Source: Combretum micranthum
Lineage: Eukaryota; Streptophyta; Magnoliopsida; Myrtales; Combretaceae
Assembly (NCBI GenBank): GCA_024138025.1
Contig: JAMXBD010000235.1
Location: 1-64,000, forward strand
Length of the DNA: 64,000 nt
Direction: 5' to 3'
Part shown: piece after piece, positions 11,340 through 23,220 of the stretch
Numbering within the stretch: position 1 is the first letter of the stretch
Layout of the letters: each line of letters opens with the position of its first letter
The notes under the pieces: generated by a model
Told to the model about the DNA's origin: nothing
Seen by the model: only the letters and a program-made list of their open reading frames with translations
Databases searched by the model: none
Position numbers and translations under genes: made by a program

Positions 11340-12642
11340 CCAACTTCGTTACTACGGAATATTTATTCTCTTCTTTGGTTTGCAAAAAATTCTATTAAAA
11401 GAATATTATGTCGAATAGATAAGGAATCATCATTCGTTCCTTTTACTGGAGGAATGATTATTCTTGACTAGAAAGCACGTTTTGTTCCGAAAATACCCCT
11501 AACTATAAAATAAGGAATTACTATTCATTTCCAACCTTATTCCATTCCAGTGAACTAAACGCATAGTTTCGCATTACGTGGAATAAATATTTTTTTTGAT
11601 AAAACTTTTTGCACACCAAATAAAGGAATGGTATTACTCCTATACATTGGCATGGCAAATATTTTTTTTTTTCGTTTTTATGATGTACTTTTTATTTTTT
11701 ATTTGACTAGTTACTTTTAGGACACAAAAATTGCTCTATAAAATTCATACACCATTTTAAAACTGGTATTATATAAATAATTTTAAGAAGGTTCATTGGC
11801 TCAAGACGTCATGATAATGTTTGAATCATTTACAAAAACTTACTTCTACAAATGACTTCTAGTTTATCTCTGCATATTTATTGTATCACCAACTCCCATT
11901 GACTAAGTGTCTAACCATAATTGGCTAGGAGCATCATTAAGGCAGTAAATTAGGCAGATGAAATGGATATATATATATATGACCTTAGTCTTATTATGTT
12001 CATTGTTGCCAGTGTAGCTACGATGGGGGAAACTTTTAATCCAGTAATATCTACCCTTTTGTGTCTTTGTTTTTCAACCATTAGAGCGACCCCTATTATG
12101 AAAATTACTAAGTTTGTGACTAGGGATAGCAATTTGTATTTGCAAGTCGTGTTTGCTTTTAATTTATGTAAATTTGCAACGATTATTAAGAGAATATAAA
12201 ATTGTGTGAGAATCATAAAATTTATTATATATATGATCATGTTTAGTACATCATTTTATTATTGTTTTATAATTATATTTTTAATCACATTATTTATGTT
12301 GGGTTTTCTAGAGGTTTGTTTAATTGTCGGATTTTTATTGTATTGGTAACTTATCAGTATCGAATTAATATCGATTTATCAGTTTATGAGTAAAATGTCG
12401 ATTTTCATCAGTATCATATTTTATCAATTCGATTTGAAAATGATGTCAGAATAAACAAATCAATATATCTAAACAAATCTACTTTTTTTTTATACAATAG
12501 TGATTTATCGTATGTTTCTAAATACAAAATCAAGGGGACCCCACAAAATCTAATGACTTCTCGTATATAACGTGTGCAACATGGTTGTTTTTCAGCAGAC
12601 ATTTTGATTCACAAAGGTTTAATAGAGTTAAAAGTAAAACAT
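11340..12642. other. Non-coding stretch upstream of the defensin-like gene
   Basis: AT-rich sequence with poly-T runs and a short AT microsatellite near 11970. Overlapping short ORFs on both strands near 11950-12240 show no recognisable family. The promoter of the defensin-like gene should lie in its last few hundred bases, but I cannot point to a definite TATA box. Confidence 0.4.
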
Positions 12643-13519
12643 ATGGCTTCTAATCCTCAAGTTCACATTATGGCCGCAGTTCGATTGTCTCTTGTGCTAC
12701 TGGGCAATCCTTCCTTTGGTACGTAAACCAATCATATATATAAATTTTTAAATATGAATGAATATATCGAAATTCAGTGGATATTTTCAATTATTTATTT
12801 ATTTTATTGTAAAGAATGCTTTAAATCCTCAAAATTGTCCCCTTGAATTATCTTCTTTTCATTGAAATGCAATATGACCGGCCATTTATTTTGTATAATA
12901 TTGTGTAAAAATGAGTATTACATACTATGTGGAATATATGTGTGGTGCATAACTACCGATGGTTTTCAAACACGTTGATGTAGGTAGTGGTTACTTTAAA
13001 AATTACCCACTAAATTATCTATGTGTTAGCATAAGTTAGTTTTATACACATGTATAATCCAGTAGCATGTGTTCTCCCACTCGATATTTTTCCGTAATAT
13101 GGGGGTTTTGGTGTCTTATAACATGACATGTAGAACATTTTAATCAAATTAATTTAAAAACAAACAAATAGTTGAATCGGAAATAAGTTATATTTTGTGA
13201 TTATAAAAGAGATGCATGGCACTTTTCTTTAAAATATAAGACAACTATTATGGAAGAAAAAAGTGAATTTGTTTTTCAATAATCTTATTTATAATTTGTT
13301 TTTCAATAATCTTATTTATAATTTGTTTTTCAATTATTATGTCTATTAAATGTGTTTATATTTTCATCTTTTGATTAAAATGCAGTGCCAAATGATGAGT
13401 CAAGCGATTGTTCATTTATTGGCCCGTGTGACGTTAAGGCCCATTGTGAAGAGCAATGTAGAAATATGAAGATTTTCGTTTCTGGAGTTTGTGTGCCAAA
13501 CCCTAACGGTGATGGTTAA
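12643..13519 (+). CDS. Defensin-like cysteine-rich secreted peptide, truncated by early stop
   Basis: Exon 1 (12643-12718) encodes MASNPQVHIMAAVRLSLVLL, a weak signal-peptide-like leader. A GT donor follows at 12719 and a TGCAG acceptor ends at 13385. Exon 2 (13386-13519) encodes the mature part with five cysteines spaced C-x5-C-x5-C-x3-C-x10-C and a GVCVPNP motif, then stops at TAA 13517-13519. Leader exon, phase-1 intron and this cysteine pattern are typical of plant defensin-like (LCR/DEFL) genes. In the same frame just after the stop, codons for Cys-Cys-Ala-Tyr-Asp follow, matching the usual family end. The stop therefore removes the last disulfide-forming cysteines. It may be a pseudogene, a truncated variant or a base error. 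Family roles include defence and pollen signalling; no specific role can be read here. Confidence 0.65.
13265..13340. repeat. 28-bp tandem repeat in the defensin-like intron
   Basis: The unit AATTTGTTTTTCAATAATCTTATTTAT occurs about two and a half times in a row inside the intron, ending about 45 bp before the 3' acceptor. Confidence 0.8.
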
Positions 13520-13994
13520 ATCTGTTGTGCATATGATTACCAAAGAAGGATGGTCCAAAGGGAAATAACTAATAAGATATGGACGGTTGGTTAGTTGAAT
13601 ATTAATATTATATTAATCTATATTATTTAAGCAATTATATCGATAAAAAACTATGTACTAAGTGCATCGCGAAGAAGTTCAATGTTCAAATGGTCCTATT
13701 CATTTCATGTTATCTTATTTTCTGAAAAGCTATATGACATATCTTGATCTCCGATATTGATAAGTTATCAATATTGATTCAATACAGATAAAAATTCGAC
13801 AATTCAAATATAAATGATTGGATTATGCTTGCCTTCGAAAAATTACGTGGATATATTTTATAATTTAAAGTGATGATAATAATTGGCTATGTGGTGATAC
13901 AAAAATAAAACATATAAACAACAAAACATAACTAAAAAATAATACTCTAATCATATCCTTATGTCATTGAGGCCCCAACACTATTGTAGTTGTA
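13520..13994. other. 3' flank of the defensin-like gene
   Basis: The first codons after the early stop continue the family pattern; beyond that the sequence is AT-rich with no gene or repeat I can define. Confidence 0.4.
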
Positions 13995-16430
13995 AGGACC
14001 AGCTATTACCCTATAAAAAAAACAGGTGATAATAGCTCCCCAACCACATATAATCTACAGAATTATATGCAAGGTTGTCCAAAAAGAAATGTTTGAAGAA
14101 TTATTTACCTAAACCCTCAATATGCAACTACAAATTTGAAAACTATTTATTTTTAAAACTTGTAATAAAAACACAACATACATCACATTCATCATATATT
14201 ACAAGAGAAACAAGTTCAAGATATACATATAGCTAAGTTTAGATATTACAAACAAAAGTTTCTTACAAGCCTTATACAAAAGCCACAAAAGGTAACTCAA
14301 CCTATAACATCAAATATAAACATCAAAAGATTGCATAACTAGTCTATTACAAAATAGGAATTCCATCATGGTCCATGATCATATCTAGTCCTCCAGGTCA
14401 TCTAGGAAATCCTCAAAGTCAGTATCATAACCCATATTCGCGTAAAACTCATCTTGATTGTCACCTGAAATAGTTAAAATATAAGCCAAAGGCCCAGTAC
14501 ACAAGTAACGAATACAAATGCGACGTGATCCACACATGCTTAAACTAAATGCAAATGTAATAATCAATAGATTATTAGTTAATCTTTAATTGGCTAAACA
14601 ACACTAAAGTATTCAAACTCGGAACAACAGGATTTCTGGAGGAACCTGAGTAACGATCACGACGCTCAGGGGATTGATATAAGTAGCTTGGATACTCATA
14701 TCTCCTAGATAATTTTATCCAAAACGAAAAAGTAATCTCATTTAGGGTTCTCAGTCGTTTCTCGACTTTACTTAACTCAATCCATAATATCACCTAATTC
14801 AAGTATTCCCATAAAACATTGAATTAAATCATATTACATCCTTTCAAGAATAAATAAGTGTTATACCAATACTGAATACCTTATCAATTACCCACTAAAT
14901 CACTTATGAAAGTCATTTCAAAATGACAAGGGTAGTCTAAGCGCTTAAAACTACCATGCCCCCAATTTGAGCAGGGTACCGCTCTTCGAACAAGATTCAA
15001 CGGTATAAAAGATAATCATTCAAGTAATTATTAAATTTTCTTAATTTAAAGTAATTGTAAAGGATGTCTATCCTAAACAAAGAATCAAGCAAGTTAATGC
15101 GTACCTGAATTAGCTCAGGAACTAATAGGATTAGTTGAGCGATGATCTATCATTGTACAAAGAAAATATTGAATTTCTCACTTAGTTCAAGCACAAGTCA
15201 ACTAATTCCAAACATAACCAATCAAAGAAATTCAAATAAATTATTATAAAGTCATAACAGAGTATTTAAACATCATACAATATCATACAATACTCAACAA
15301 ATACTCAATTGATTATTTATCAAGCTTTAGAAAATATTGGAGGAAGTTTTTGAAAATGGAAACTACAGGGACACGCAGGCCTTCAACCCTAACGGCATTG
15401 GTCCGGTGTACTCTGTACTAAAAACTCAACGCTTGCCATTGCTAAAAGCGTTCAAGAATATGCCAACCGCGTTATGGTCTACGCCGGCAGCTTTAAGCCA
15501 GTGTAGACTGCAACTCCAATTTTTCAAAATTTTCGAAAGTTCTACGGGGATGGTCCATGCCTATGGATACTCCTAAAATAGGCAGTGTTGCCTTGTACAT
15601 CAAAAGCGTTGACCCCTACATCGGCGGCTTTAGGACTACGTACAATGCAGCACAAATTTTTCGAAAAATTGCAGACCTCTCTGTTTCGAATCACAAAATT
15701 TTTAACACATTTCTTATCTCTAAACATCCTCCAAACACAACTCCAACACTATTCTTCAACCCATATGTATCTTAACTCCTTTTAATACCACAATCTTCAC
15801 TTTAATCTCATCATACATCTATATTTACCATTTCAAACAAAATTCTTCATTCGACTCTTTACATTGCAAAATTAACTACTCAACCCTTTGTCATCCTAAC
15901 ACAACCATTCCAACACTTCCAAATTCATACAAAACACATACTACAAACTCCTTTAGTAACATAACACTACTCAAACTATCATTAAAGTATAAAAAATTCA
16001 TCCTATCACCATTTAACATATAAATCATATTCTAATAAAAGCATAATTTAAGTACACATATAAAGCAGGAGAAACACACTTACTATAAGGATTTGTGCCT
16101 TAGTTTAGAAGTCTTGTTGCAAGCCTATGAGAGTTTAATTTGTGGAAGATGAAGGGTATAATTATATATGGCCATGGGAAAGCTTTTGAGAGAGGAAAAA
16201 TGGGGTTTTGAAGCTTTTTGGAGTGTGTTATGTTGGTCTGAAAATTTTGGACTTGCACTTGTAGAAGTTAATATTTATCCATTTGTTGACTTTAGTGGCT
16301 GCCAAATTAAGGCATTTAATTGGCTTGGCTTGGCTTGGCTTTGGCTAATTAATGAGTTTGTTTTTTGGTTAATTAAAGGTGGTCTTCGGCTTTATTTTGT
16401 AACTAAAATTTTCTGCTAAATGTAGGATTA
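13995..16430 (-). mobile_element. LTR-like segment, minus orientation (gypsy type suspected)
   Basis: The plus strand starts TGTAAGGACCAGCTATTACC, which read on the minus strand would be an LTR 3' end. An A/C-rich, TTACAA-rich belt follows. The minus strand then has a short open piece after a TTTCAG acceptor-like site, ending DTDFEDFLDDLED and a stop (14385-14470). Two diverged direct units of about 140 bp lie near 15465-15690, each with a GGC(A/G)GCTTTA core. The right boundary is uncertain. No gag-pol is present, so if real this is a solo LTR or fragment. The classification comes from layout only. Confidence 0.3.
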
Positions 16431-17954
16431 AATACATGCATAATTTAACTTGTTCTAATCATTTTTCATACATTCTAACGCACTAAAAATTTATGAACTC
16501 AATATTTAACCATTCTAAGGTGTTTAATTATTTTTAACACACCAACATAACTCATATTTCATGCATCAGCATGAATCACATTTATCACATTTCAAAATCA
16601 TATATAATTTCAATAACACATTTATAAAATATAAATTGAGAAATTCATGGCTATTTCAGTAGTGTTTGGTTGCAAGGACTGGACAGAACAAGAGGAACTA
16701 AACAAAATAGTACAAGGAGTACTAGACAGAACAATTTTCCTTGTACCATGTTTGGTATTTAAAGTACTAGATAAGGATTTTCGTGTTGTCCAGTGTTTGG
16801 TATACAAAAGCACGAAAGAGGACATTATATTTTGACAATTATACCCTTACATTGTAATATATTTCTTTAATTAATTTTTTTATTATTTAATAAATACAAT
16901 TTCAAGAGATTAATTCATAAATACAATTAAATAAAATTACATATAATGTTAAATAAAAATCCATAATTTTACTATGTTGTTTTTTTGTAAAAATTCGGTA
17001 CATAATTAAAATATAATTTATAATATAATTAGCTATAAATATAAAATTAATTAAATCAATGGTATGAATATTAAGCTAATTAATTACATAAAAATTTAAT
17101 AATATCAGATTACTATTAATTAATAGTAAAAAAATAATATTGAACAATATTAATTAGTTTCTGCCAAAAAAAAAGAACAATATTAATTAGTTATTAACTT
17201 AATAATCTTCTAACAACAAAAAAGAATCATATAAATGACAACAAAATTTTCCTATAATAAGTTTTCAATACTTGAAAGTTTACAATTGATGATAAATAAT
17301 CTCCTCCACATAATAAAAGAAAAGTACAAGTAATTAACCCAAAAAAAAAAATGACGCGCTCTCCATTCATTACACATTTCTTATGCTAGACTATCACTCA
17401 TTTGAGTGACTGAGTCCATGCCACACTAGCTTCAACTATTCTTATTGTATTGATACCATCTTGCCTAGCAGTAACTCCATCATCTTCTATTGGAGCATAT
17501 AAATGCAAAAAAAATAATTACAAAGAAATTAAAACTCGGAGATTAGAAAATCATATAAAGATCATAAAGTACTCCTATGCTTTTTGAGTAAAAAATAACA
17601 AGGCGGCTTACTTAGTTTTCATATTTATATCATGTCAATAACATAATCATACTTCTACACTAGTATTAGAGTCATTTCTCCAAGATAATTGGCCATGCAC
17701 AAAATAATAAAGATAAAGAACCTAAAACAGATTTTGAAAATTGCTTCACTACAAAGGCAATTGCTAATTGAAAGAAAACAAGTAAGGATATAACGGGATC
17801 GGCTTTTATAGGGTTTCCAACGGGAGTTTTAGGTTTGAGTTTGGATATAGAAACCATACCCTATAAGATTATAGGGTTGAGTCTGGGTTTTATTAGATAC
17901 CCGACCTGAGGCCTGGTTATAATATGAAAAAAAATTGTAAAGAATGGTTACAGA
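16431..17954. other. AT-rich non-coding stretch
   Basis: Near 16655-16830 there is wording (AGTGTTTGGTTGCAAGGACT and a second GTGTTTGGTAT) reminiscent of plant PIF/Harbinger-type MITE ends, but I could not find an inverted partner. The rest is highly AT-rich without genes. Confidence 0.35.
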
Positions 17955-18860
17955 TAGGGATGAGCAAAAAAAACAACCAAACTGAACAAATTCATAACCG
18001 AACCAAACCAAATAAAAAATGTGATTTTTTTTTTAACAATTTGATTTAAAAATTTTCCAATCCAAACCAAACCAAACTAAAACTAAACTGAAACTATGGT
18101 TTTTTTAATAATTTGGTTTAAAAACTTTCCAATCCGAATCAATCAATAAAACCAAATCAAACCGTTTTTAAAAATATAATAATAATTTACTTCTAAATTA
18201 TAACTTTAGATTTTTTTTATGATAAATGATTAAAGGTTATATATATTCATATGATTTCATTTGATATTTATTATTTGGTGAATATTAATTAAAATCAACT
18301 TGTTATGTATTAATTATTTAATATATTTTGTCTACGGATCATTTTATTTATTAACAAATTTTGTTGATAAATGATTTTATATTTTGGCTAAATTTATTGG
18401 TAGATGATTAACTTAATGGTTTTATTAAAAATTATAAATTATGACTTACTATATATTAGTTTGTGAATGTATTTTATTGATGGATAACTGATTTGTAGAA
18501 AACTATAGATTGAAAGTATGATGAATTCATAAAGCATTTTATCATAATTTATAATATAAACTTTGTAAAGTAATATAAATATTTAAGTATCTATACAAAT
18601 ATAAAAAAATAAAATAAAGAAAATTTTTAGTTAGATTTTTAATTTAATTCATAATCTAAATCGTTATTTAATGGTTTAGAAATTTTTTAATTATACTAAA
18701 GCGTTACTTAAGAATTTGGTTTGTGATGAAAATAAAAAATATATAATTATTACTTAAGAATTTGGTTTGTGATAAAGGAAAAAAAAAAAAACATAAATTA
18801 TGTTTGATTTGATAAAAATAAAAATAAAAAGAGTGAACCAAACCGATTTATTTTACCCTG
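17955..18860. mobile_element. hAT-like non-autonomous element, family copy 3
   Basis: The left end is TAGGGATGAGCAAAAAAAAC and the right end, reverse complemented, is CAGGGTAAAATAAATCGG. It shares AACCAAACC-type subterminal wording and interior phrases (GATATTTATTATTTGGTGAA, TTTTGGCTAAATT) with copies 1 and 2. No ORF. Its right end lies only tens of bases from the leader of the uL18 gene. Confidence 0.5.
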
Positions 18861-18879
18861 TACTGAAGTCTGGAATCGG

Positions 18880-19108
18880 TAACCGTGGTTACTAGTTAGC
18901 CGCAAATTCTCAATTCACATTGCTGCCTTCGTCTCTCTCTCTCTGTCTCTCTCTGTCTCTCCATCATCATTCACTCTAGTTCTTCGACTCTCTCCGTCAC
19001 TCCATCGCCCACCGCGCCGACGCCGTCGCCCAGTCTCTCGTCTCTTTCACTATCAGTCGACTTTACTCTCTCCGCCACTGCAAGCCGCTTTCCTCCGTCA
19101 CACAACAG
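18880..19108 (+). other. Probable 5' UTR exon of the uL18 gene
   Basis: A CT-rich leader with (CT)n and TCTCTGTCTCT runs ends CACAACAG followed by a GTATCT donor at 19109. C-rich, pyrimidine-rich leaders of this type are common in plant ribosomal protein genes. The transcription start is not defined, so the left edge is approximate. It is linked to the coding exon only by position and splice logic. Confidence 0.5.
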
Positions 19109-20603
19109 GTATCTTATCATTTTATTAACATGTCATTTTCTATTATCAATGGAAAAAATGAGATCTTTCACTCCTGTGGTACCTCACGACTCTCCTTTAG
19201 TAATTTGAAGAGGTTTAAGATCTTTGTAAAGGTGTTAGACACCTTTCACAAATTGGAGAGAGGTGAATCTTTTAATAAAGGAAAGATGGGTTTGAAAGAT
19301 GGTGGTTTGAGTATTACGACAAATTATTTAATAGAATATGACCCAAAAAAACCTTGAGGCTAAAGTTGGCTCCTAACGCTAGCAAGATCATCTTGGAAAA
19401 GTGTTTTCAAATTGCTCTGCATAGGGCTCAAAAATTACATCTCATGTGTTGGATGGAAAATGAAAACACTGTCACGGAATTATCAAGACATGGCTTTGTA
19501 ATGTCTTTTATTTTTTTATTCTTCTTTCCCACAATGGGAATGGGCAATTCGTAGTCTTAGAATTGTAAATATGACGATATTCTCAACTATTTTTCCTTAG
19601 ATAAATATTCTTTCTTCTATTTGTCACAATTTAGATTCTCTGTTGTGATAGCTCTCATAATATTGATCTGATAATACTGAAAAAAATCAAAGAGTTACCT
19701 TGCTAGCTGTCAAATACAGATGATTGACTTTGAGCAAAACCCAGCCATCTTGATTATTTGCCTATTCTTTTAACTGTAACTCACCTTGTCCTTAATTCAG
19801 ATTCAAAGGCCCTTGTTTGTTGTTATGAGTGTCATTATTTTCTGATAATCCTGATATATTTTAGTATTTGTGTTTGTGGCTTGAACTTTGGTTGAAAATC
19901 TGGAGTATCATCACTAACGGTAGTTTGTCAAGATGTTATGTATGATCGTTTCTTCCATTTTATAAGAAATCTATGTGTTATAACTTAAATTAAAATATAG
20001 ATGATTAGAGCCAAGTAGGTTTTGGGATTTTTCACTCTCTCTATCTCTATGTTTTCATTATCGGTATTTTACATGTCATTCATCAATGAGGATGATGATA
20101 TAGATTCAGGTATTGTATATATTATTATTAAAGAAGAACTGTTGCTCCTGGTGATATTAATGTTTCTGAGAAATAGATTCGATATGGTCCAATGAAAAAG
20201 ATCGACAACTTAGGGCAAACAAGTTTATGACAGAGAATTAAATGGAATCACTAATAGATAGAATTAATTTGTTATGGATTATTTGATTATGGTTAAACAA
20301 GTGAAAAAAGAGTTGATGTATCCATGAAGGGAGTTCCTGTTAGATTTTGAAAAATGCAATCACACGACAATGCCTTAGATTGTGCCAATGCTTTCCCCTG
20401 TACTGGTTTGAGTTGCTCATGAGTCCTTATCATAATTGAAGTTTAAGTGCTTATTTAAATCTTTACCTAAAGGACATAATAATTTAAAAAGAAAAAACCC
20501 ATTGGGCGGGTGCTTAGACCAGTACTTGCTTAGTTGCTCCTTGTGTTTTCTCTTCGCCCTCCCAACGCCCCTCCCTTCTCTCTCTCCCTCCCTCCAAATA
20601 CAG

Positions 20604-20644
20604 TCATTCTATCTCCCCGTGAAAAGTAAGGCTGCATATCACAG
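20604..20644 (+). other. Possible extra or alternative 5' UTR exon
   Basis: A long pyrimidine tract (CTCTCTCCCTCCCTCC) ends in AAATACAG at 20603. After 41 bp comes CACAG followed by GTAAAT. This could be an internal non-coding exon or an alternative first exon of the uL18 gene. RNA reads would be needed to decide. Confidence 0.3.
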
Positions 20645-22035
20645 GTAAATTATAAACCCTAAATACAACCGCTTGTTTCTTATTTCTAATTGATTTTAAC
20701 TTCATTTTGATATTCTTAATTTCCTGTATGTGTAATGTCTTGATAAATTTCTCTCTCTGAGTAATCTGATTATTTTTCCCAATATTCCTAAGATCTTTTG
20801 CTTTATTAGTCTCTGCATTTCTCAATCCAATTTATCATGTCATTTTAGTTGCATAAACTCTGATTGAGATTAAATATAGTAATTTATTCACCATCTTTAT
20901 TTGGTCGGATTAATATCTTTTATCTCAGTCTGTGTAATGTTTGAAGGTTGGAGATATGTACTGATCAGACATTTTCACGTTGTTAAATCTTGTGGAATTA
21001 TTAACTTCGATGGTAGTTTTCTGTAATGATTTCCTAAACATATTTAATCTGTATTCATTTAGATGATACTAAGCTTTCATGGTTTGGTTCTTTTTATGAT
21101 ATTATTTTTCTTTTGAATTGTCAAATATAACGCCTTTCTTGTTTTACTTATATGTGTGTCAACATTGTCACTCCGATGATGCAAATGGGGATGGGTTGAG
21201 GATGGGTATTATAAAACCCTAACCTCAAAATCTGTTCCAAATTCTATAGCTTTATCTTATTGTATGCCTGAAACCCAACCATCAATATTATAGGATGCCA
21301 GGACCTGTACCAAACTCAGCTAGTAAAATAAGATAATTATGCTAAGATAAACCTTACAATCTCAGGAACATCCATAGATGGTGAGGGTCATCTAAATTGT
21401 TCATACCATGGAAATTCAAGGGTGAATGATCTTGTTAAAACTTTGGGTGGATGTCACACATAATCGCTATGTATAGTTTCTATTTTATCCTTGGTCTTTT
21501 TCCTATCAAGGCAGTATACTAATAGGCCCTAGTGGGTATATCGTAGAGGGTCTAGGGCTGCAAAACATTGGAGATAAAATACAAGAGGAGTTGTGGTAAG
21601 TTTGTTAGTAAATAAGGGCAGCAATGTAAATATGAAAGTGTGTTAGGGGCTAACAAAGGGAGTTATATACCATTAGAGAGTAAAAATACGGTGGGAGGAG
21701 AGGGCATCTAAAATATCTCTGTCAGTATTTTGCTGGTTAATTCAGGTACAAACCCCAATATCTTCCATTCTTATCCACCAATTCGTACGCTACAACATTC
21801 TTAATCTATTATATATCCTTGTATAAATGTTAGTGCTAGACTTGCAAGCATGTAGTATTTGGTCTGATAGGTCTTCAAAATAAAGTAGCCCTAATTTAAT
21901 GAATAATAAAAGGCGAAAAGACTGCATGGGGACAATGTTTATAAGATTAATTACTAAAAAATAATGTCATCAGAACTGTGTTTTTTTTACTCTAATTGTT
22001 CACAAATGTATCAAAGCAAGTAGATGCATAATCAT

Positions 22036-22215
22036 CCTTAAGGGATTGGTTTAGTGGCTAAGTCTCAAGACACACTCATGATAATTTGTATGAAAAGTTT
22101 GGTCTAAAACTACCAAAGACACTTTTTTGCACTGCCTGCATTGTGCGAGCTATACTTAACCTATGCATGGGTCTTATATGGTGGTTCATGTACCCTAAAT
22201 GAATAATCGCATATT
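22036..22215 (+). mobile_element. Possible tRNA-derived SINE in the uL18 leader intron
   Basis: GGTTTAGTGGCTAAGTC resembles a tRNA-type A box in plant SINEs, and about 50 bp on, GTTTGGTCTAAAACT resembles a decayed B box. The body ends in a CT- and GT-rich tail without a clear poly-A or target duplication. The call is tentative. Confidence 0.35.
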
Positions 22216-22722
22216 GTGATTGATAGTTCTTTATCTGCTCAATGCCTTTTTTTTGTTGCTTTGGTGGTGCAATAGATGTGTTCTTGATTATCCAGGTATG
22301 GGCTATATTTGATCCCTCAGGATTTTTTTTTGGATGACCTTTTCTCCTCGTGTTATTTGGTCTTTACTTTGAATATTACTTAATAAATGGTAACTTCATT
22401 ATGCCTATCAATATTAACACCTATTTAGATTTAGGCATGGTTCTAATTCATCTAGAGGTTAGGAGCCATAATTATTCTGTGTTCTGATCCTCATGTCATT
22501 TGTTTGGTATTTTTCAACTACTCTTCTAGATAAATATCTTGTGTTGTTGTGATGAAGTATTGTACAATCATTTTTCATATGATCTGGTCATATGGTTCAA
22601 TTAGTCATCCGTTAGGTTCTGTTTATGATCATTATTCTTTTCTTTTCTTATTTTATAGTCCTAGCCATTTGTTGTTCTTTGGAAGTTTACTAATAGTTGT
22701 CAATTTTAATCTCTCAACACAG

Positions 22723-23067
22723 ATGGTCATCCCTCCACCAGCTAGACCTCCAAGAATAATAGACTTTCTCAAGCCTTATGTTTTGAAGATGCACTTTACG
22801 AATAAGTATGTTGGTGCTCAAGTAATCCATACACCAACGGCTACAGTTGCTTCCTCTGCAAGCTCTCAGGAGAAGGCATTGAGGTCAAGTTTGGAGACTA
22901 CAAGGGATGTTGCAGCAGCTGCAAAGATAGGAAAGATATTGGGAGAACGACTTTTGCTCAAGGGCATTCCCGCGGTTGCTGTTCATTTGAAGAGAGAGCA
23001 AAAGTATCATGGCAAAGTTAAAGCTGTGATCGATTCTGTTAGAGAGGCTGGTGTTAAATTGCTTTAA
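22723..23067 (+). CDS. Ribosomal protein uL18, mitochondrial (L18p/L5e family), 114 aa
   Basis: The protein starts MVIPPPARPPR and ends VREAGVKLL. It contains HTPTATVASSASSQE and the block RDVAAAAKIGKILGERLLLKG, which are hallmarks of the short plant organellar uL18 proteins (114 residues in the Arabidopsis relative I recall). uL18 binds 5S rRNA or the central protuberance of the large subunit; plant members of this form are usually assigned to mitochondria. The start codon follows directly on an AG acceptor (CAACACAG, 22715-22722), so the whole CDS is one exon behind a long leader intron. An in-frame reading extends upstream to 22549 but crosses intron sequence and lacks the family's start. 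No lesions are present. The 3' UTR runs beyond 23067; a poly-A site is not certain. Confidence 0.92.
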   Translation: MVIPPPARPPRIIDFLKPYVLKMHFTNKYVGAQVIHTPTATVASSASSQEKALRSSLETTRDVAAAAKIGKILGERLLLKGIPAVAVHLKREQKYHGKVKAVIDSVREAGVKLL

Positions 23068-23220
23068 GATGTGTTGAATTCAAGGTACTTGCTTTTTTCT
23101 TGTTGTAGGATCCTTTAAGGGAAGGAAGGTGGTTTTTGTTTTTTTTTTGGGGGGGAAAGAGTGGGGGAAAGAACTGTAATTGTCGTTTTATAACCTAGAT
23201 TACTTGAGTTTGGTAAAAAA

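Noticed and set aside
11950..12240. Overlapping ORFs on both strands
   Set aside because: They shadow each other, start in an AT microsatellite and match no family.
16320..16350. TTGGCTTGGC repeats
   Set aside because: A very short 5-bp repeat without wider structure.
16655..16830. PIF/Harbinger-like MITE
   Set aside because: The GTGTTTGGTTGCAAGGACT wording is suggestive, but no inverted partner or 3-bp target duplication was found.
22549..22722. Upstream in-frame extension of the uL18 protein
   Set aside because: It crosses a polypyrimidine tract and an AG acceptor and lacks any family similarity, while the family start MVIPPP lies right after the acceptor.
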